Shown: in pieces, positions 1 through 12,681 of the stretch
How positions within the stretch are numbered: the first letter of the stretch is position 1
How the letters are laid out: the number at the start of each line of letters is the position of its first letter
Assembly (NCBI RefSeq): GCF_018873765.1
Contig: NC_057924.1
Coordinates: 6,696,001-6,760,000 of the forward strand
Direction: 5' to 3'
DNA from: Telopea speciosissima
Taxonomy: Eukaryota; Streptophyta; Magnoliopsida; Proteales; Proteaceae
DNA length: 64,000 bases
Notes under the pieces: generated by a model
Told to the model about the DNA's origin: nothing
What the model saw: only the letters and a program-made list of their open reading frames with translations
The model's database searches: none
Position numbers and translations under genes: made by a program

Positions 1-3000
1 CTCCAAGGGGGGTCCCTTCCCCTCACTCCTGAAACAATACCATCAGATGAGAGGAACCTCTCTGAGAATGGAATCCGCCCATCACTGCCTCTGCCTAACT
101 TGGTGCTAGTGTAGTCAGGGAGGCCATTATACTTGCTGAAGAGCCTACCAGAAGAACCTTCATATCCCATCATAAAGTTACTACCTCTTCTACCTGATGA
201 TATCGCCAAATCCCGTGCCATGTCCTCAACAACTCTCTCAAGACCCCGGACTCTGTTCTCTAAAGTTATCATGCTTTCATGGGACCCACCAATAAAGTCC
301 TGCAATTTCAAAATATTTCATTAGCAAACATGACCAAAAACCATAAATTTCAAATGCAACTTCATTGAACGAACCTGCAACATGTCCATGAGGTGGGCTT
401 GTTGCCTCTCCAATTGTGCTAACTGCCTTTGAATAGCTAACCAATTTCCTTTGCTATTCATGAGAGATCCTTCAGAAAGGCCTTCAAGTTTTGCAAAACA
501 TGCACGTGCACTAGAATCATCCCTCTCGTTAAATCCATTCCCGTCATCAACATCAAACCCTATGGCTTTCGAGTCTTTTCCCCTCAATGGTCTCTGTTCA
601 GATGGCCCAATAGCATTCAGGTCTTTTCCTCTCAATGCTCTCTGTTCATTCCATTTATCCCGTGCAGGTTCATCAGGATCTAGTAGTTTATTGAACTGAC
701 CAGCAGCTCCTCTATCAAGGTTACGGTATTTAATGTTGCCAGAACCCTGAAGATCTGTTTCAGGGTCCACATTTTGATTTAATCTGTCCCTTGGATCTCT
801 ATTAGTTGGCTCCAATTCTCCCTCATCTTGGGAATTGGAAAGATTAAGACATCTGCGAGGGACCACGACTTCCACAGGCAAATCACCTGAACCCCTGGTT
901 TCAAGTTTCTGGAAGAATTCCAGGTTTAACTCTTTGTCAGTTAATGCAGGTGCTTTCTTCTTCAATATCCCAACTGTTTTGTCTGAAATACTGCCACCCT
1001 TAGTTTTGGAAAGAGAATCAGAATTAGGGGAGGAACCATTAGATGTCTCCTTCACCAAAGACTCCATTCTTGCCTCACCAGGATTTGACTTTATCGTATC
1101 TGACTTACCAGCCAACTCAGTTGACTCCAAACTTTTACCATCTGGAATATCAAAAATTTGGGAGGGGGGAGAGAGAGTTTAAGAGTCACAATATATTAAA
1201 TAGACTAGTTAAACATTCCTCCATACTGACCATGAATCACAGCTTTAGTTTCATCTGGGATTCCATCCACTCCCTTCCCTCCAATCTTCTTCCACAATTG
1301 CAGTGCCTCAGTCATGCTATCTCTGACAGGTTTCACCTGAAATAGTAACCGATCTTTGTAATCCAACAGAAATTTTTTTTTATAAGACAATAGGTAAGCA
1401 TTAGGATTAATAATGGAGCAAGAAAAAGAAACCCATATAAGGATGACATGCAACCAAAATGGAGTCCCCCACACTTAGGACCCCTACAAAATATCCTCCC
1501 AACTGTCACATAGATCATATGCATTTGCCCTCTGAATAAGAAACCAACTTAGTTGCTTTCTTGGCCACCCTGATACTGTCTTCTTTTTCACTTAAAAAAT
1601 CTTTGCATTCCTCTCTCTCCAAATAGACAAGCACATGGCAAATGTAATCATTCTTCATATTACATTCGATCTCCCCTCAACTAGGCCTCTCCCATTTGAT
1701 GATCCAAAATCAAGTAAATGAATACAATAGACACTGATATCAAGCACTGGCAAAATTGAAACCAACATTCAGCATAACATGAATTCCTTACATATAATTC
1801 ATAAATAAATAGGTTTCTGAAAAGAATCATTGGCAACCACTCTCATAGGTTATGAGTGCTAGTTTTTAAAGATGGGTAGTAACTATTTATTTGCAGCCAA
1901 CCGTAAATATGACACATGAAGGAGAGGCAGGACCAACCTATTTGTGCTGTCATGAGCAGAACTTTCAGGCTGAGAATTCATCCAATCAGATGAGATAAAC
2001 CAGTCAAGTTGGCTTCTTTTCTTTTCTTCTTCTTGGACTGTTAGGATCAAGAACCAATATAATAATGTGGTCGAGACTGCCTGATTGGGCTAACCATTTC
2101 TTTTCTTCAACATAATGACCAACCATTTCTTTTCTTCAAATTCGGTAGATCTGTTCTTCTATTAGAATAGACTATTGGACCTGAATTCTAAAGTATTCTG
2201 ACCCACCCATCTATTGTGAGTTACAAACATTCTCCTACTTCTGGTCTTTTTTTTTTTTTTTCTGTTTCTGCGATCCTGTCTGTACTAATCTCTTGCTGGA
2301 TTTTTTTTTTCGGGTTTGGGATTAGTCTACATTATATAACTTATGGCTCAATAATCAATAATGAATGGTGAATCCATAATTCAGAGCAGAACTTTTCTAC
2401 ATCCTCTAACCTTTTCTTCATTTTCTAATCATTGTACATTAGATGACTAAATTTTGGAAACTCGTTGTGATTAAAAAGATTTATTATTTGGTGGATGAAT
2501 CGTCACAATAACATGATTTTTCTGTGGAAGTGTTAATTATTCTGTTTGCAAATGTTGTAATAACTTTTGCCTCAACAAGGAAAAAACTGTAATCAGAAGT
2601 TCAGTATTCTCTTACAAGCTTCATAATGTTCATTTCTTTTAAACAATACATACCAACCCAATGCAGGAAGAAAAGATACATTAAGTACCTTATCAAATCG
2701 GCAAGCTTCAAGGGCTGTTATCGTGGAAGTGGTCCCATCTGCAATCAAGTGGCTTGAATGTGATGCTAAGGCAGTCAATGTATCGGCAGCAGCCTTACGT
2801 GTTGCCCAATCTGTACTTTCAAGGCACTCGTGGATGCTTTGCAGAAATACTGGTAAGCTTTGTGGTGCAATTGCCCCTACCTGCGATTCACAGTTCCTGA
2901 TATTATTAACAAAATGAAAACACTATTTTGGAACTTCTAAGATCTGTTCTTTTAGCATAGAAAGGCTACTTCATTGGTGGTTGCCATCAAAGGCCAAGAT

Positions 3001-4239
3001 AATACAGTTATCACATAACCATGTGCAAAGGTGAAAATAGGAGTCACAACAAAGCTACTGAAGTAACAATGTTCTGACACAACTAGTATACACAAGAAAG
3101 ACAAGGAAACTGTCAAAGCTAAAATAAGAACTTGCCTAACATCCATACCGTCCAAAGTTCCAACCCCTTTTGGGTCTAATCGGTTCATATAATGTATTAA
3201 AACGAAAATCTTCTTGAGTAAAGCAAAACAGGAATTATTTGTATATACTCAAATTCTTTTGATTTCAACATTAGCAAGTTCTATGTTTTACTCAAGACTG
3301 CAGTATAGTTCCACCCATATGACTCAAATATTCAATCCGTCTAAAATGAAGAGAAATGAGCGTCGCTAATTTGTTCTTATATTTTGATCTAAGACCCATA
3401 ATCCACCCAAACCCCCTAACTTAGATCACCAATCAGACTCAGTTTATTTCACAGAACGAAAATAAATTTCGTATTGAAACAAAGACAACAGCAACTTCGC
3501 TGAGGATTGAACCAACCTGAGAAAGACTAGCGACAACAGGCAGAAGGGCAGCCTTGACGAGGAAATTCTGACTGTTAAGGAACTTTGAGATCCTGGGGCA
3601 CAGCTTCTGAAATGCAGCAACAGGCGGGTTCGCAGCGGACTCAATCATTCTGGTCATGCACATTGCGGCGCCAGCCTGGACCGTCTTATTCTGCTCTCCC
3701 ATTGCCTCAAACAGAGGCTTCACGAACAATGACACGACCGATCCAATATTCCCATTATCAGCATCACCCCGTAGGTACTGAGACGATAATGTTCCGATGG
3801 CATCACGACAGGATTCGCGAACGCCGGAATCAGAGTCTTTGAGTCGCCGGACAATGTGGGCAATGATCTTGGTGAGATGGGTCAAAGTGTAATCGGAGTG
3901 GGTGGTACAGAGGAGGGCAAGGAGACGCAGGGATTCCTTCTTGACAGCGGGTTTAGGGTCATTGGAAGCGTCGTAGAGGCAATTGAGGAGTATTGAAACG
4001 CCATTGCCATCAGAGGACAGGGTTTGGATCATCTTCTCGAGGTCTTCGACTGCGATCTGGTATGTGTCTCGGTCGGAGAGCTTAGAGAGGGAGTTGAGGA
4101 TTCTCTGCTTCAGTTCAACCATGGCGAGGTGGGAAGAGAGAGAGGAAGAGGATGATCTTGACGCTTGTGATGATGCTGTTGTGATCGAAGAGTTTGGAGG
4201 TTTTGAGGGTTTAGAAGGTTTGGAAGCTTGTGAACTCAT
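1..4239 (-). CDS. TOR1L: TORTIFOLIA1/SPIRAL2-like microtubule-associated protein, 3'-partial
   Basis: Plant microtubule-associated protein of the TOR1/SPR2 family, whose members bind cortical microtubules and steer directional cell growth. Exons on the minus strand: 4239-3517, 2880-2689, 1336-1231, 1141-375 and 299 to beyond base 1. All junctions are GT-AG and phases agree. Residues about 30-305 (exons 1-2) are HEAT/ARM-like helices (VELKQRILNSLSKLSDRDTY; STDWATRKAAADTLTALASH), the tubulin-binding part of the family. Exon 4 codes a polar linker holding two copies of an EQRxLRGKDxxAIG unit. Exons 4-5 carry the conserved C-terminal segment (QLAQLERQQAHLMDML, then LENRVRGLERVVEDMARDL), probably coiled coil. 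The start is the first ATG after a GCG-rich leader. About 695 residues are visible and the C-terminus is off the left edge. Exact subfamily (TOR1 or a TOR1-like paralog) is uncertain. Confidence 0.9.
1373..1650 (-). mobile_element. LINE 3'-end fragment in TOR1L intron 2
   Basis: Read on the minus strand, this gives broken coding pieces typical of the end of a plant L1-type LINE ORF2 (a LERERNAKIF-like stretch), then a short 3' tail ending in an A-run at about 1383-1373. It lies within the 1.35-kb intron between exons 2 and 3. Strongly 5'-truncated and frame-broken. Assignment is by pattern only. Confidence 0.5.
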
Positions 4240-4270
4240 TGCGGCGGCGGCGGCGACGGCGGCGGCGGCT
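4240..4270. repeat. GCG/CCG trinucleotide run in TOR1L leader
   Basis: A run of about nine GCG-type triplets directly before the TOR1L ATG. It is in frame with the gene and would code alanines, but no upstream ATG opens this frame, so it is read as 5'UTR. Confidence 0.8.
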
Positions 4271-4741
4271 AATGCTATACACACACAGAGATAGACAGAG
4301 GAAAAAGGAAAATGCACCAAATTTCTGCGAATGTCTGCAATTTGAGAGAGAAGTTTGAGTTCAAAGATATTGGAAGGTCACCAAACATGAAAGAAATTGA
4401 GACCCACCACGAAATAAAACTGAGAGATCGATCGGAACAGAGAAAGCGAGAGGGAGGCAAGTCAGGGTTGTGTGAAGTAATCCCCTTACCTATTATTCTT
4501 CTTTCAGCTTTTAGACCTCTAAGAAATTATTTAACATGTCTTTATTTGTTTATTAATTTTTAATTAACAATGAAATAAGATCCTAACTGGCTAACTTATC
4601 ACAGAGAGATTCTCATTCTTTTCCTCTGTCATAAAAGGTCATGTAGCTCTTGGAGCTCTATCTATGGAAGAGAAGCATATGAAGTTTCCCTCTTTATTTT
4701 GTTTTTTTCTTTGAAATGATTAAAGATTGAGTTTTTTTTGT

Positions 4742-4868
4742 GGGGGCGCTGTTCTCAGTGCCGCAGCGCAGGCTCCGCCCAGGCACATGAGGATGGGTGC
4801 AATGACCACTCTGTCCCACCTAAGTGGCAGGCCCATGTGCCTGGGCGCAGCCTGCATTGCGGCACAAA
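4742..4868 (+). repeat. Short foldback repeat, family A copy 1
   Basis: The arms TGCCGCAGCGCAGGCT (4759 on) and the reverse complement of AGCCTGCATTGCGGCA (to 4864) pair to make a hairpin of about 105 bp. The 5' side GGGGGCGCTGTTCTC also occurs in the copy near 17250 (inverted), and a worn copy lies at 10887. Probably a MITE-like or foldback element. No clear target duplication seen. Confidence 0.65.
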
Positions 4869-5285
4869 GAATATTCTTCCTTCTTTCTTTTCATTGGTGG
4901 TGAAAAAAAAAACTCTTAATATATAAGATCTGTCAAAATAGGGAGTTAAAAGTAACGATGATATTTACTATTCTAAGAATCCTATCAAAGTATCAAATCA
5001 TATTCGATGTTAGATGAAGGAAAACAGTTGCCATTATCTTTGAGGTAGGAGTTGATTTTCATGCCATTGATCATGCATTTTAGTTAAGATGGTTTCCTTT
5101 TTGAATAATCCACAAACTAGTTTACAATCTTACATGCTCTAGAGCCATTTCATTAGAAAAGACACTTTGATGGATCATAAGGGGAAGTTAATGTAATAGA
5201 AAAATACCAAACCTTTTACTTCATTGTGGTTTGCTAAAAGAGTACAAGGCATGATTTTACAAAATGACTTGTAGTTTAACAAAAG

Positions 5286-5837
5286 TGTTGGAATAAACAC
5301 TAAGAAAACTCTAATAGAAAATAAAATCGAACAAGATGACACAAAGATTTAACGTGATTTACACACTAATATGATGTACTATGTTCACGGACGAAGCTGA
5401 AGATGATTCACTAGGTAAATGGAAGGAAATTACAAATGGAAATCTTTCAAGAACACCCAAAATGGCGCTACAAATTCTTACCCAGAAACCCTAACTCGAA
5501 AATCCCCAAATCTCACTTGCTTTGCAACAAGACTGGTAAAACATATAAATACTCTTCCAAACGGATCGATCCATTGAGTTGGATCATAACATACTGCCTG
5601 GGCTTTGCCCCCCGCACCCCCAAACCATGTCCTCTGCTATCATCACAGATCTCAGGAAAAAAAATCTCATTCGAGTCAACACCAAAAATGTCGAAGCGAG
5701 TCAATCTTTGAAATGGGTACAAGAATTCGAGACATACATATATAATAGAAATAAATGGGATCTAACTCTATTATGGTCTATGAATGTAAATGTAACCATA
5801 ATTTTAACCATTAAAATCTCTTCCTTAAATTCCAACA
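5286..5837 (+). mobile_element. LTR-like relic (probable solo LTR)
   Basis: A 552-bp stretch starting TGTTGGAAT and ending ATTCCAACA, the inverted TG...CA end pattern of LTRs. Inside are features common in plant LTRs: a TATAAATA-like box at about 5544 and an ACACAAAGATTTAACGTG-type segment. No gag or pol follows and no clear 5-bp duplication was found. A fossil, not recent. Confidence 0.5.
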
Positions 5838-5869
5838 ATTTTATGAGGAATGCAATGATATGGTACTGA

Positions 5870-6295
5870 AGTTGACATTTTTGTATTTTTGGTTGAGAAT
5901 AGAAAATAATAGGTTATGCTATGTTGAAGATTCTACATTATTCCTTGTTTTCAAACTAGCTGTTCAGTTTTCTTGTCATTGGCTTCACAGATAAGCTGTG
6001 AGGCAAGACCACCTCATGTCATGTAAGAGACAAAACAACTCCCATGTCACTTTTGGATCACTTGTGTAGCATCAGTCCAAGTCTCTAAAGTATCTTTTGT
6101 TAAGGTTTAGGGTTTTAAGCGCAAGATTGTTTAAAGCAATACACCATGTATATCAAGTTTGGAATGAACAGGTTGCTGTCTCTAGCTAGTATTTATAGGA
6201 AAGACTAGGGTTTTAGATTAGATGAGTTCTTTTCAATGGGGTCCACCACAACCTGGGTTCTTATTCTAGTAGACTTATATTAGAACATAAAAAGG
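5870..6295. other. Intergenic, no gene seen
   Basis: AT-rich sequence between the LTR-like relic and a LINE fragment. I see no credible coding exon or RNA gene. Confidence 0.5.
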
Positions 6296-6299
6296 GTTA

Positions 6300-6530
6300 T
6301 ATAATATGCCCAACATCTTTTCCCAGTAGCAATACTCGATAATTCCTTGCCTGATGGCTCTTGCTTCGGCTTCTTATGCTGAATCTGAGATTACATGCTC
6401 CATATATTGAAGCCCAACTTGCTTCCCTTGTTTCTATCTTAAAACTGCCATCAAGAGTAAGAGATGGACTGTTATGGACAAAATCATGTGATTGCCATCA
6501 AACAGTTTCAGGTCATTAACCCAATATTCT
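6300..6530 (-). mobile_element. LINE-derived RNase H fragment
   Basis: Minus-strand frames give LDGSFKIETREASWASIYGA and EAEARAIRQGIIEY, matching the DGSF...ASWA and EAEARAIRQG segments of the RNase H-like domain found at the 3' end of plant LINEs. The first Asp of the RNase H site is present. The two pieces are in different frames, so it is a dead fragment. Confidence 0.55.
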
Positions 6531-6795
6531 TGCATTAAAATAGAATCCTGTTTGGGTTAAGATTTTCTTTTTCAAATATACATTTGTTCCTTACCTCTCA
6601 AGTGAAATAGACCATGAGGCCTGTGGTGAGTCAAGTGTGGTTATCTCTATCAGTTGGGTTTTTAAATTAAACTGTGATGCTATTTACCAGCAAGATAGAA
6701 CCTCTGGAGGGTCGGAAGTCCTGTTGCGAGATCATCTTGGATAATGTCGTGTCGCCGTGTCTGATCCCTTCCCACAAGAAAAAAAAATGAAAGAC

Positions 6796-6921
6796 CTAGT
6801 GGTCGCAGGTTTGAATCAAGAAACAGTTTCTCTGCAAAACAGGGATTAAGGTTGCGTATATTATGATCCTCTCCAAACCCGTAGTGGCAGGAGTTTCATG
6901 CACTGGGTACGCCCCTTTTTT
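6796..6921 (+). mobile_element. Au-type SINE, 5'-truncated
   Basis: Resembles the plant Au SINE: a B-box-like GGTTTGAATC, then an AACAGTTTCTCTGCAAAA segment, GGTTGCGTA, and the diagnostic 3' end CACTGGGTACGCCCC followed by a T-run. The tRNA-like A box is missing. A second copy of the 3' half lies inverted at 19304-19390. Confidence 0.75.
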
Positions 6922-8084
6922 AACTGTGATATATTGATTAAAGATAACAACTATGAAAACAGATCAAAAAACTGAGTTAGCCCTTAAGAGTTCACTTTTA
7001 AACTCAGAGGACCTACTAGGCAAATCCAACTAAATCTTTCAAATGAGAAGAAAAGTGTTTCAAGAGAGTAATTACATAGAGCACATTGATCCTACAAAGG
7101 GTTTCTCCACTAATTTTTTTAACCCACTTATAAAAGTATGACTTCAACTAAAATGTACCACTTTCTCCCCCTTTCAATTTGCCAAAGTTGCACTCACAAA
7201 AGTGCCACATCACTTAAAATATAAGTATCAATTAAAAGTTAAGGTATTGGTATCCCCTTCACCCTATTCACTGAAATGATACTAAACTTAAAATATATAT
7301 AAGCCAACTTTTTATTTTAAAATTTCCCAAAATCTCAAACCTATAAATGTAATTCCAATTCTTGTCCCTTTTCAATTTGCCAAGTTACACTCCTAGAGAG
7401 GTTGCCCTATGTCCTTAGAATTGAGGTGCTCTATTTATTCATAATTGTGTTTATTCATAATTTTATATTTAATCATTATAAAAGGGTAGAGACTAGAGAG
7501 TCATTCTTGTTCAATGTAAAGAGATTTTAAAAGTGAAAATTTTAAGCACTTAAGTACTTACATTGAATGGAATGAGTTGTTCTTAGTTAATACATTAGTG
7601 TGCATAAGAAAAACAACCTATGTCTATTTTTATTGAAAGAGAGAGAGAGAGAGAGAGGAAATCATTTAACAAGATTAGAGTAACGTTGAAGAAAGGAATT
7701 TATGAGGGAAATCAATAGAGAGCGAAACCTAAATTGTGAAAATTGAATATCTAACATTCTTCAATGCCATCAGGGATTTAGTTCACAGTATTGGAATTGG
7801 GATCAGTTGTTGACGAAATCGACACCGCTACGGATCGATTGTATTTGTTTGTATCGATTCGTTGCTGAATCAAAACATCATTTTTTACAATACAAAAAAC
7901 CCCTGATTACAAGTTATCAATTCAATCTGTTCAAAGCAAAAACAAAAAGTCAATTTCCTAAGCCTATGTTAGATAAGAAAATTAATTATAAAACAAGTAA
8001 ATGTCAAGTCAAAACCTACTTTGTTATTCTTGGAAAGCTGAAGAAGTAAAATTAAGTTATTCTTGGAAGTCGAAGAAAATCTTT
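6922..8084. other. AT-rich intergenic with GA microsatellite
   Basis: No credible exon seen. Contains a (GA)n tract at about 7637-7658. Frames near 7807-8049 are open by chance in AT-rich DNA. Confidence 0.5.
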
Positions 8085-10805
8085 TAGATTAAAAAATCCA
8101 GACATCTGTATATTATTAGTGATGGGGATAGAAATATCAAATTTTGTCATTCCATTGCTAGAAGTAACCTCCATCCTAGGCAAATCCCATTTCTTTTTTA
8201 TTCCAATGGAGACAAAATTTTCAAACCTCCCATTATTGCCTCTAAATTTGTATTTCATTTTCAAGAAATCTTCAACACTTCTAACCTCCTAGACCCAAAT
8301 TTTGTGGAAAGCCTTTTTACACAAATTATCTCCCAGGCTGAATCTATGACCCTGGAAGGGTTACCCAATGAAGAGGAAATCAAGCATTATGTTTTCAGTA
8401 TTGGTGCTTTCAAAGCACCAGGGATTGATATATAGTTTCCCAATATTCTTTTTCCAAATAGCTGGGATATCTTAAAACCCGATATCTGCACCTTTGTGCA
8501 AAGAATTTTCTCTTCAACCTACCTCCCACCTGGAATTAACCATACTCTCCTCTTTCTAATTTCTAAATGTGATAATGCATCCATCCAGGGTGGACGATTT
8601 CCAGCCTATCAGTCTCTGCAGTGTTACATACAAGATTATTTCTAAACTTATTGCAAATAGACTAAAAACCTCTCCTTACCCGCTTCATCTCCCCCTACTA
8701 ATCTATCTTTGTGAAAGGGGGACAAATCTCAGATAACATCATTATTGTTAATAAAATTTTCCATTATCTGAGAAATAAGAAAAAAGGGAAAAACGATTCC
8801 TAACTCTTAAGATAGACATGTCTAAAGCCTATGACAAACTTGAATAGGGCTTTATTTGGCCAATTTTTGAATTCCTTGGCTTTGGTGGTCATTGGTGTGA
8901 CACGTTATATACCTTATTCGCTTGTACCTTCTCTACCAAGCTTCACGTAAGCTATTCCCATTCCTTTTAATCATCCCACGTAATCCGCCTAGGATGTCCA
9001 TTAAAGGTTTCTAGGAATACCCCTGAGATCATCCATCTCCTATTTGCAAATGATACACTGCTTTTTAGTAGAGCCACCTTGGAAGATGCCACCACAAAAT
9101 CAATTCTTTCCTGTTTTTTGTGGACCTCTCAGGCCAACATATCAATTTTAGCAGTAACACCACAACTACATTAAAAAACTCTATTGTACAAAATCTATGA
9201 ATAAAGGAAATGTCTTCTGAGGCAAAATACCTTGGGTAAAATCTGCTCCCTCATAAATTCAAATCTCAAGGCCTAAACCATCTACTACTTCGAATAAGAA
9301 ATCACCACTAATTGGAAATGCAACTTACTTTCCCAAACTGGGCGTACTATGCTTATTCAATCCGCACTGGACTCCATTCCTACATATCTGATGTCTTGTT
9401 TTCTTTTCCAATGGTCATTTGTAACAAGATGGATCCAATTAATGCCGCCTTTTGGAAGGGAGGGAGAAAGCCTCTGGAAAAGGTTTGAATTTCATCTTCT
9501 GATCATCTATTTTCACTCCCAAACATTCTAGAGGTCTAGGGTTGAGAAACTCGCATATCAACAATAAAATTTCTACTAATGAAATTGAGATGACGATTGA
9601 TTTCTAAACCCAAAAATCTGTGGGACAAAATTCTCAAATCTAAATATTTCTCATCCAAATTTTTTCTTGATACTAATTAGAGTCGGCCAAGAGGTTCTTG
9701 GATATGGAATTGACTCTGCTCAATAGTGTCGGACCTGAAAAAATATGGTTTGTTGGAAAATTAAGAAAGGGAACTCAATAAAAATTTGGAAAGATGCTTG
9801 GATCCCAAATTTGAAGAATTTTCACGTCCCTTCGAGCATTCCCCAACATCCAATCATTCAAAAAGTTTAGGACCACATACTAAATACGGAATGAGATTAC
9901 CCTTTATTCGATAACATTTTCCCTAAAGCCATTGCAGAGGTCATCAGTTCCATACATGAGTTCCAACAATCATGAGGATTTCATTTTACACCCTACACCT
10001 AATCTGGCGGCTTCTCCTCCAAAGCTGCAACATCCTTCCTCACCGCTAAATCATATAATAAAGTCTGAAAATTTTCCTGGGCAATCAAATCTCATCCTAA
10101 ATTCAAAATCTTTGTAAAAATTACTTAAACGGGGCACCCCAACCCTTTCTAAGATTTCTCCTCTTCTTAGGATTGATAACGGATAATTCGAATGACATCT
10201 ATTCCTTTCATGTGAATTCACCAAAAGAATCTCGGCATCTAGTTCCTTGGGACTCGGAACAGAATCCATTCAATGTACATCCCTATTCTCTCTAATTGAC
10301 ACACTCATCAGTCATCACCTCCACTCACATCCCAAAGAAAGATAATCACATCCTTAGAATTGTCTCCATAACTACTTCCTTCCTTTAGCAAACCAGGAAC
10401 CAACTAACACTCTTGGACCTAGAACCCCCATCCTATACCTTGATTTAACTATTCCATACAAATTTTTGGAATTGTAGGGTCAACCCAAGAAGCAGAAGCT
10501 ATAGGAATGAAGCAAAGAGTCCTTGGAGCATTCTCTTTGAGACAACAAAGAATCGAGGTGTGGATTGATTCAACCAACATAGTTGATTGGATGATAGCAC
10601 CAAGAAAACAGCCTTAGCCATGGGAGCTATTTCCTTTACTATATGATATTCACAGTTTCGGGTTTGTTTAAATAATTTTTAATCTTTTTATTTCAAATGG
10701 TAGGTAGACAATCTATTTCAATAGCTCACAAATTAGGTAATCCAGTTAGGACTTATCACCAATCATGTAAGTGGGATGTTAAAGACACTGTTGGTAATTG
10801 ATAGG
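8085..10805 (+). mobile_element. Degenerate L1-type LINE (reverse transcriptase to RNase H)
   Basis: Non-LTR retrotransposon ORF2 relic on the plus strand. Visible in order: a leader of the RT region (about 8120-8440, ending in SIGAFKAPGID), RT core block with MSKAYDKLE and FIWPIFEFLGFGG (about 8817-8890), an FAND version of the FADD active-site box (LLFANDTLLF, about 9030-9065), the zf-RVT-type region (about 9680-9960), and an RNase H-like end with QEAEAIGMKQ and EVWIDSTNIVDWM (about 10480-10620). There are many stops and frame changes, including TAG where family members have Trp after KLE. The endonuclease part is absent, so it is 5'-truncated and old. Confidence 0.9.
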
Positions 10806-10886
10806 ATGGTTATTTTGTACGCCCTTTGTCAGGTGCAGGGGCGGTGTGTGCTTCGTGATCGGATGATGTTGTCTTTCTCATATGCG

Positions 10887-10960
10887 AGGCTCTCTGTGCT
10901 GCAGCGCAGACTATGCCCAGACACATGAAAGTGAACACAATAACCATCCTGTCACCTGCG
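10887..10960 (+). repeat. Foldback repeat family A, worn copy 2
   Basis: Matches the family at 4742-4868 over GTGCTGCAGCGCAGACT, CCCAGACACATGA and the CACCTGCGG segment. Lies just past the LINE end. Confidence 0.5.
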
Positions 10961-12681
10961 GAAGAGAGATCGTTCTCCTATATTTTTATTTAAATAGATT
11001 TAAGAAAATTGTTTAAAAAAAAAAATGAGTTTCATGTGAGACCCCATCTAAGAAAAGTCAGATGATATCAAGTATCGGGGCCCACTGGTAAGACTTATTC
11101 CAATCTAAGAAACATGACCGAATAAAGCAGATTTCACGTGACTCCAGGTCTCTGAATTGGCATCATATCCCAGCGAACGCAGGCGAGTCTGAAATCTGAA
11201 TCTGAGATTCCACAGACAATTCAAATAAGATTGTAAGATAGAAGAGAGAGAGAGAAGGGGGGGAAGATCCATTTGAAGGCGTCGTCATGTTTACATGTGG
11301 ATGAGGAGATGAATTGCTTTTAATGCTTGAAGAAGTTGCAGTGGCGGATTTGAATTTTTCTCTATGGCTTCTTGTTTGGAGGATTAAATGCAATCGGTGA
11401 TTCTTGTCGGTATGCTCTCCGAATTAATCTTCTATAGGGTTTCATTGGTTAGTACTGATCATCTATAAACTGATCCAAAGCATTGCTGTTTATGATCTAC
11501 TAATGATGATTAGGGTTTCTTTTTATGGATCCATAGATGATTTTCGATTTTCCAGTACTTTAATTATGTTGGGTTTAATAATCACTTTCGGTCTTAACTT
11601 TGGAAATTTGTAGTACTTTCAAGAAATGGTTCCTCCTGGTTGTTCTAAGATCCATTTCTTGTCCTGCCATAAATAAAAAAAAAAGATTCATATCTTGTCT
11701 GTGCCATCAACCATTAACTTTTTGAAGGGTTTTGGGCGGTTTGCAGGTTTCTAATGGGAAAAATCCGAGTTTTCCTTTACTACTTATGATTTGAATATTC
11801 AATAAGATTAATCTTTGGATCGTAATTCTTTCACAAGAAGGAAAGCATTGGGAATCTCGTTTAATCGTTATCTGGACTCTCATCTCTTAGTTCACTTTTT
11901 CCCTTGTTTTTTTTTGCTTTTGGGAGGTGGGATTTTAAACAAATACTCGTGAAAAACACTGTGACGTTGTTATTAGAATTTAATGTCTATTTTATTCACG
12001 TTTTTACGTTCTCAATGACTCAATCTGGATTTTGGAATTGCTCGCTTGCTGAATCTCTGCTTTTCTTGGTTGGCATCCTTTGTAGTTACCCAAAACCTGA
12101 TTATTCCCTTTCCATTAAAAAAAAATTTCCTAGGCTGAATTTCCCTCGTTCTGATGTATATATATTGTCTCTTGTTTGTGGCAATATTTCGTGTCCATAA
12201 TCTATACTTGAGATGGGTTTCTCAATAACCTGCCAATCGAGGTGCCAAAAGCCATGAAAATTTCTTGTCTGGTACCCTGGTACCATGTTTTTTTTTTTGT
12301 TTTATTTATTTATTTTTATCTGTTAGGTATTACAATCTTCATTGGCATGGTAAAATCTCTTCTGTTGGAGATTTATTTGCCAAAAGCCATGAAAATTTTT
12401 GTTTATTTGTAGTGAATGTGCTTAAGAATTGTGATAAACCAGATGGCCCTGTTTATTTTTTCATTTCCTTGTAAGATAGCAATCTGTTTCTGAATGTTAT
12501 TGAGAAATACCTATTCCGATTCCAATTTGAACCAAATACTTACCCTGTAATACACTATACTCAAGTCTACAATTCACTTCCATGCACAGATTAACTAACA
12601 GCTTCTACGTGGAAAGACATCAGAGGATAGAATTGCTTCTTCTCTGTGAGGACAGATACCTTTGATTGAGCTGGGAGGATC
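10961..12681 (+). promoter_or_regulatory. Upstream and leader region of the 12682 gene
   Basis: About 1.7 kb before the ATG. Contains a purine-rich GAGAGA tract (about 11243-11262) and T-rich sequence as in a 5'UTR intron. A leader intron is possible, with several candidate AG sites just before the ATG, but none is proven. No coding exon recognised. Confidence 0.3.

Noticed and set aside
451-1345. Plus-strand open frames of 82-115 codons
   Set aside because: They are antisense to TOR1L exons 3 and 4, whose minus frame has conserved domains and correct splice sites.
4240-4320. Hydrophobic Ala-rich N-terminal extension of the TOR1L protein that looks like a signal peptide
   Set aside because: The frame opens only at a TTG codon, not ATG; the first ATG is 4239, which matches the family start. 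The Ala run is a GCG repeat in the leader.
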